64,000 bases of DNA, taken from assembly GCF_024749165.1 (NCBI RefSeq), contig NZ_CP087190.1:4561501-4625500 (forward strand). Reading direction: 5' to 3'. The notes under the pieces were generated by a model that was not told where the DNA came from, ran no database searches, and was given only the letters and a program-made list of their open reading frames with translations. Numbering within the stretch: position 1 is the first letter of the stretch; each line of letters starts with the position of its first letter. Shown here in pieces: positions 60,554-64,000 of the stretch. Position numbers and translations under genes: made by a program. This DNA is from Pseudomonas sp. B21-023. GTDB taxonomy: Bacteria > Pseudomonadota > Gammaproteobacteria > Pseudomonadales > Pseudomonadaceae.

Positions 60554-60601
60554 TGTAGCCCTCGCTACCCGCAGGCTACGGGCCGCCGACAGGCTTTTTT
60601 A
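60554..60601 (+). terminator. Possible terminator after phaG
   Basis: GTAGCC and GGCTAC arms (60555-60579) are followed after a GC-rich stretch by GGCTTTTTT. The exact fold is unclear, but the T run 55 bases after the stop is suggestive. Confidence 0.45.
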
Positions 60602-60654
60602 CAACCTTGGGCTTCTCATTCGAGGAGGGTTCTGGTAAAAAGTCTGGCTTCGAA

Positions 60655-60728
60655 GCGGGTATAGTTTATTGGTAAAACTATAGCTTCCCAAGCTATTGAG
60701 GAGGGTTCGATTCCCTCTACCCGCTCCA
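60655..60728 (+). tRNA. tRNA-Gly (CCC)
   Basis: A 74-base cloverleaf with acceptor arms GCGGGTA and TACCCGC, a D arm with AT-rich TAGTTTATTGGTAAAAC, anticodon CCC in loop TTCCCAA (60687-60689), T arm GAGGGTTCGATTCCCTC and an encoded CCA. Confidence 0.96.
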
Positions 60729-60743
60729 TCTCGCATTCCCCGT

Positions 60744-60796
60744 ACGACGTTCCAGTAACGTCGTCGCAGTCAAAAGGAGCCTCGGCTCCTTTTTTC
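60744..60796 (+). terminator. Hairpin and terminator after tRNA-Gly
   Basis: ACGACGTT-CCAGT-AACGTCGT (60744-60764) is followed by AAAAGGAGCC and GGCTCCTTTT with a T run (60772-60796). The second is a classical intrinsic terminator. Confidence 0.85.
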
Positions 60797-60916
60797 GTTT
60801 CCAACGTGCCTTTGTTGATCTGGCCCATGGCCATAGCCGCGCCGATTGGCTTGAATGCCCAATTGTTCGTGGCGACTGACCGCTACGCTTTGTGAAGCAC
60901 CTCCAAAGGACTGCGC

Positions 60917-62617
60917 ATGTTTCTCTCCCGCTGGCTACCGGGTCTGGCCAACCTGCTGCACTACCGCCGCGAGTGGTTCCACGCTGACCTGCAGGCCGGC
61001 CTGTCGGTGGCCGCGATCCAGATCCCCATCGCCATCGCCTATGCGCAGATCGTCGGCCTGCCGCCACAGTACGGCTTGTATGCCTGCGTGCTGCCGATGA
61101 TGGTCTATGCCCTGGTCGGCAGCTCACGGCAGTTGATGGTCGGCCCGGACGCCGCCACCTGCGCCATGATCGGCGGCGCCGTGGCACCGCTGGCCATGGG
61201 CGACCCGCAACGCATCGCCGAGCTGTCGGTAATCATCACCGTGCTGGTGGGCGTGATGCTGATCGCCGCCGGGGTGGCGCGGGCCGGCTTTATCGCCAGC
61301 TTCTTCTCGCGGCCGATCCTCATCGGCTACCTCAACGGCATCGGCCTGAGCCTGCTCGCCGGGCAGTTGTCGAAAGTGGTGGGTTTCAAGATCGAAGGCG
61401 ACGGTTTCATCCTCAGCCTGATCAACTTCTTCCAGCGCCTTGGCGAGATCCACTGGCTGACGCTAGCCATTGGCCTGGCCGGCCTGAGCCTGCTGATCTG
61501 GCTGCCACGGCGCTATCCGCGGCTGCCGGCGGCGCTGGTGACCGTGGTGGTATTCACCGCCCTGGCCGGACTGTTCGGCCTGGACCGTTTCGGCGTGGCG
61601 ATCCTCGGCCCGGTGCCGGCGGGCATTCCCGAGCTGGCCTGGCCACAGAGCTCCCTGGCGGAAACCAAGAGCCTGCTGCGCGACGCCCTGGGTATCGCCA
61701 CCATCAGTTTCTGCAGCGCCATGCTCACCGCCCGCAGCTTCGCCGCCCGCCACGGCTACGCGATCAACGCCAACCACGAGTTCCTCGCCCTGGGTGTGAG
61801 CAACCTGGCCGCCGGTATCTCCCAGGGCTTCGCCATCAGCGGCGCCGACTCGCGCACCGCGGTCAACGACATGGTCGGCGGCAAGAGCCAGCTGGTGGGC
61901 ATCATCGCAGCCCTGGTGATCGCCTTGATCCTGCTGTTCTTCACCGCGCCCATGGCCTGGATTCCCCAGGCCGCGCTGGGCGCCGTGCTGCTGATGGCCG
62001 GTTGGGGGTTGATCGACGTGAAGTCACTCAAGACCATCCGCAAGCTCAGCCGCTTCGAGTTCTGGCTGTGCCTGCTGACCACGGTCGGCGTACTCGGCCT
62101 GGGCGTGTTGCCGGGCATCGTGTTCGCCGTGACCCTGGCCATCCTGCGCCTGCTGTACAGCATCTATCAGCCCACCGACGCCGTGCTTGGCTGGGTGCCG
62201 GGCATCGAAGGCCAAGTGGACGTGCGCCAGCACAAGGATGCCCGTACCGTGCCAGGCCTGGTGGTGTACCGCTTCGACGATGCGATCCTGTTCTTCAACG
62301 CCGACTACTTCAAGATGCGCCTGCTCGAAGCCGTGCAGAACGTGGAGAAAACCCAGGTGGTGCTGTTCGATGCCGAAGCGGTGACCAGCATCGACGTCAG
62401 CGGCATCGCCGCCCTGCGCGAGGTACGCGACACCCTCGCCGCCCAGGGCATCCATTTCGCCATCGCCCGCGCCCGTGGCACTTTCCTGCGCATGCTGGTG
62501 CGTTCCGGGATGGCGCGGGAGATGGAGGAGAAACTGCTGTTCGGCTCGGTCCGGGCGGGGATTCGGGCGTATCGGGTATGGCGCAACAGGGCTCGGCGGG
62601 AGGGTGCTGCGGATTGA
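60917..62617 (+). CDS. SulP-family anion transporter with STAS domain
   Basis: This 566-residue inner-membrane protein has the SulP transmembrane core (about 10-420, with GLSVAAIQIPIAIAYAQIVG and LPPQYGLYACVLPMMVYALV near the N terminus) and a cytoplasmic STAS domain (about 440-545, VVLFDAEAVTSIDVSGIAAL). SulP proteins move sulfate, bicarbonate or dicarboxylates; the substrate is not readable here and no carbonic anhydrase is adjacent. AAGGA precedes the ATG. Confidence 0.92.
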   Translation: MFLSRWLPGLANLLHYRREWFHADLQAGLSVAAIQIPIAIAYAQIVGLPPQYGLYACVLPMMVYALVGSSRQLMVGPDAATCAMIGGAVAPLAMGDPQRIAELSVIITVLVGVMLIAAGVARAGFIASFFSRPILIGYLNGIGLSLLAGQLSKVVGFKIEGDGFILSLINFFQRLGEIHWLTLAIGLAGLSLLIWLPRRYPRLPAALVTVVVFTALAGLFGLDRFGVAILGPVPAGIPELAWPQSSLAETKSLLRDALGIATISFCSAMLTARSFAARHGYAINANHEFLALGVSNLAAGISQGFAISGADSRTAVNDMVGGKSQLVGIIAALVIALILLFFTAPMAWIPQAALGAVLLMAGWGLIDVKSLKTIRKLSRFEFWLCLLTTVGVLGLGVLPGIVFAVTLAILRLLYSIYQPTDAVLGWVPGIEGQVDVRQHKDARTVPGLVVYRFDDAILFFNADYFKMRLLEAVQNVEKTQVVLFDAEAVTSIDVSGIAALREVRDTLAAQGIHFAIARARGTFLRMLVRSGMAREMEEKLLFGSVRAGIRAYRVWRNRARREGAAD

Positions 62618-62685
62618 GGGAGGGGGGTGGCTTGCGATCCCATTTGGGCGGGCGGGTGCCAGGCGATGGTCTTGCAGCGCTCTCA

Positions 62686-62717
62686 AGATCGAGCGCCGCC
62701 CGCGCGGCGCTCGATCT
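62686..62717. terminator. Bidirectional hairpin between the SulP and hydrolase genes
   Basis: A perfect 14-bp inverted repeat, AGATCGAGCGCCGC and GCGGCGCTCGATCT with a 4-base loop, lies between two convergent genes. T-rich tails are weak, so termination may be partial. Confidence 0.6.
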
Positions 62718-62752
62718 CATAGACGCAGACGATCCATCGTTGAACACTTGCG

Positions 62753-64000
62753 TTACGGCACACAAGCCCCCGCAACAGCCTGTGTCCCCTGCCCAAGCAA
62801 GCTGATCAACCCACAGGGCAGGCTCCCCCGCCACTGCAAATAGTCATGTCCAGCCGGAAACTCCACCTGTTCCACCCGGTACCCTTTGGCCAGCAACACA
62901 TCGCGCAAGTGGCGGTTGGTGTCGAGAATTTTCGGCCCTTCGAACAGACCCGACTGCAAGTAGAACCGCAACGGCTGGCGCGGTGCCTTGACGTACTCGC
63001 GGGTTAGCCAACCAGATTCGTCACCGGCCATCGGCCACCAGTAGGAACCGGACATGCTCAGCACATTGCCGAACAATTCCGGGTGCCTGAGGCCAAGGTA
63101 GGCCGACGCCAGGCCGCCGTAACTGGACCCGGCCACGACGGTGCGCGAAGCCAGCGCCGCCAGCCCCTGACGGCGGGCCCAGGGCATCAGTTCTTCGGCC
63201 ATGAACCGGGCGAACATAGGATTGGGCGGCAACTCCCGTTCGCGGCTTTCACTGCTGGGGTTGGCGATGATCAGCGCTGCGGTGGGCGGGATCAGGCCGT
63301 CGGCAATCAGGTTGTCGAGTATCGTCGGCGTCGGCACCTGACGGGTGTAGGCATGGGCATCGAACAGCACCAGCAAGGCCTGGTCGGCCTTGCCCCGGCG
63401 CCAACCTGCCGGGCGGTAGAGGTAGATGTCGCGCTCGTTGCCCAGCACCTCGCTGGCCAGGCGCCTGCGCTCCAGGCTGCCACGGGCCACCCCGGCACGC
63501 TCGGCCACCCACGGCTGGGGCGGCGCATCCGCAAGTTCCAGCCGTGAACGCGACAACCAGGCGTCGCCACTGCCGTCGGCGAAGGTATTCGGGTTCAACG
63601 GATCGCGCCGGGTACTGGCCAGGATCACCCGGCGGTCGTCGGACACCGGCACATCCGGCGCCATCTGATAACTCAGGCGGGTCGTCGCAGGTACCTCGAA
63701 ACTGTGGAACCAGACATCGCTCGCGCCCAGCCGGGACAGCGGTTCGTGATTGCCTGTGGGGGCACCGAACATCCTCACGTTGTCCCGTGCCCCGCGCCAG
63801 AGGAAGGTGACCAAGCGCTTGCCGGGTTGCCCAGCAATGGCCTCGACCAATGGCGTTCCCTCAACGGCCCGGGCCTGCCAGAAGGCTTCGCTGGTGCCAC
63901 CCGTTGCCAGGTGCTGCTGCAGGGCGCGCAGGGTCGGGCTGAGCAGCGCCGCCGGTGTACGACGTTGCTCGCCGGCAGGCAGGATCTGCTCCAGGCTCAG
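62753..64000 (-). CDS. Enterochelin-esterase-like (Fes/IroE) hydrolase, 5' end outside the window
   Basis: The frame is open from its stop at 62753 to the window edge, so the N terminus is missing; at least 415 residues are encoded. The N-terminal part (TFLWRGARDNVRMFGAPTGN) matches the Fes sandwich domain. The C-terminal alpha/beta hydrolase has the nucleophile Ser in VAGSSYGGLASAYLG, the acid around LFEGPKILDTNR and the His in PAGHDYLQWRGSL. The family hydrolyses ferric-siderophore esters in the cytoplasm or periplasm; no siderophore genes are visible, so the substrate is open. Confidence 0.88.
   Translation of the reverse strand: MSLEQILPAGEQRRTPAALLSPTLRALQQHLATGGTSEAFWQARAVEGTPLVEAIAGQPGKRLVTFLWRGARDNVRMFGAPTGNHEPLSRLGASDVWFHSFEVPATTRLSYQMAPDVPVSDDRRVILASTRRDPLNPNTFADGSGDAWLSRSRLELADAPPQPWVAERAGVARGSLERRRLASEVLGNERDIYLYRPAGWRRGKADQALLVLFDAHAYTRQVPTPTILDNLIADGLIPPTAALIIANPSSESRERELPPNPMFARFMAEELMPWARRQGLAALASRTVVAGSSYGGLASAYLGLRHPELFGNVLSMSGSYWWPMAGDESGWLTREYVKAPRQPLRFYLQSGLFEGPKILDTNRHLRDVLLAKGYRVEQVEFPAGHDYLQWRGSLPCGLISLLGQGTQAVAGACVP

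Noticed and set aside
60622..60632. Copy of GAGGAGGGTTC upstream of tRNA-Gly, also in its T arm (60698-60708), as a possible att or tRNA remnant
   Set aside because: Only 11 bases match and no integrase or further tRNA sequence is present; probably chance.

Overview
The window is chromosomal DNA from a high-GC gammaproteobacterium, almost certainly the Pseudomonas putida group. Supporting markers are algU-mucA-mucB-mucD without mucC, a complete wsp surface-sensing operon, phaG (3-hydroxyacyl-ACP/CoA step of medium-chain PHA synthesis), the tctDE-opdH-tctCBA tricarboxylate locus, a nitrate reductase fused to a CysJ-like flavoprotein, and P. putida-type REP repeats (GCGGGCTTGCCCCGCGAT core and a GCCGGCAAGCCGGC variant). 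Codon use is uniform; the only clear mobile DNA is one IS3-family element.

Layout. 1-1560: the first codons of a probable lepA, a REP pair and an intact IS3-family IS (233-1555) with a canonical A-AAA-AAG frameshift site. 1.6-5.4 kb (minus): algU-mucA-mucB-mucD envelope-stress operon with its AlgU promoter. 5.8-12.6 kb: nadB, a zinc-free quinone oxidoreductase, the periplasmic protease prc and an EAL-CBS-GGDEF protein. 12.6-14.9 kb (minus): an HTH/unknown gene pair with operator-like palindromes, a YkvA-type protein with two facing DnaA boxes in front of it, and an FKBP lipoprotein. 15.2-23.6 kb (minus): wspABCDEF-wspR, making and controlling c-di-GMP. 23.7-28.3 kb: TerB/DUF533 protein, aminobutyraldehyde-type dehydrogenase, Old Yellow Enzyme, and a methionine aminopeptidase overlapping a ParD-like gene.

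28.3-35.8 kb is the nitrate/nitrite assimilation block: nasA (fused) and nirBD. Each transcription unit has the same front end: a -24/-12 (RpoN) promoter, a hexaloop hairpin of the kind bound by ANTAR antiterminators such as NasT, then a strong hairpin before the gene. 35.8-42.4 kb: DcrB/DUF1795 protein, LysR regulator, and a DUF1266-J protein-HscC chaperone locus. 42.6-42.8 kb: tRNA-Asp and tRNA-Val with a textbook promoter. 43-46.5 kb: rdgC, ygfX-sdhE, ygfZ and an HDOD protein. 46.6-54.2 kb: tctE/tctD, the opdH porin, tctCBA and an AbrB-family membrane protein. 54.2-64 kb: ung, an enoyl-CoA hydratase-family protein, a Tyr/Arg-rich lipoprotein, a membrane diguanylate cyclase, a small CWC protein, an RsuA-type pseudouridine synthase, phaG, tRNA-Gly, a SulP transporter and the 3' part of an enterochelin-esterase-like hydrolase.

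Most genes are familiar housekeeping or core-regulatory genes. The freshest material is regulatory and architectural: the paired RpoN/ANTAR-like/terminator leaders, the facing DnaA boxes, the 11-bp direct repeats in front of opdH, the operator-bearing HTH/unknown pair and the DUF1266-DjlC-HscC chaperone unit. I did not see a clearly new defence or biosynthetic system.
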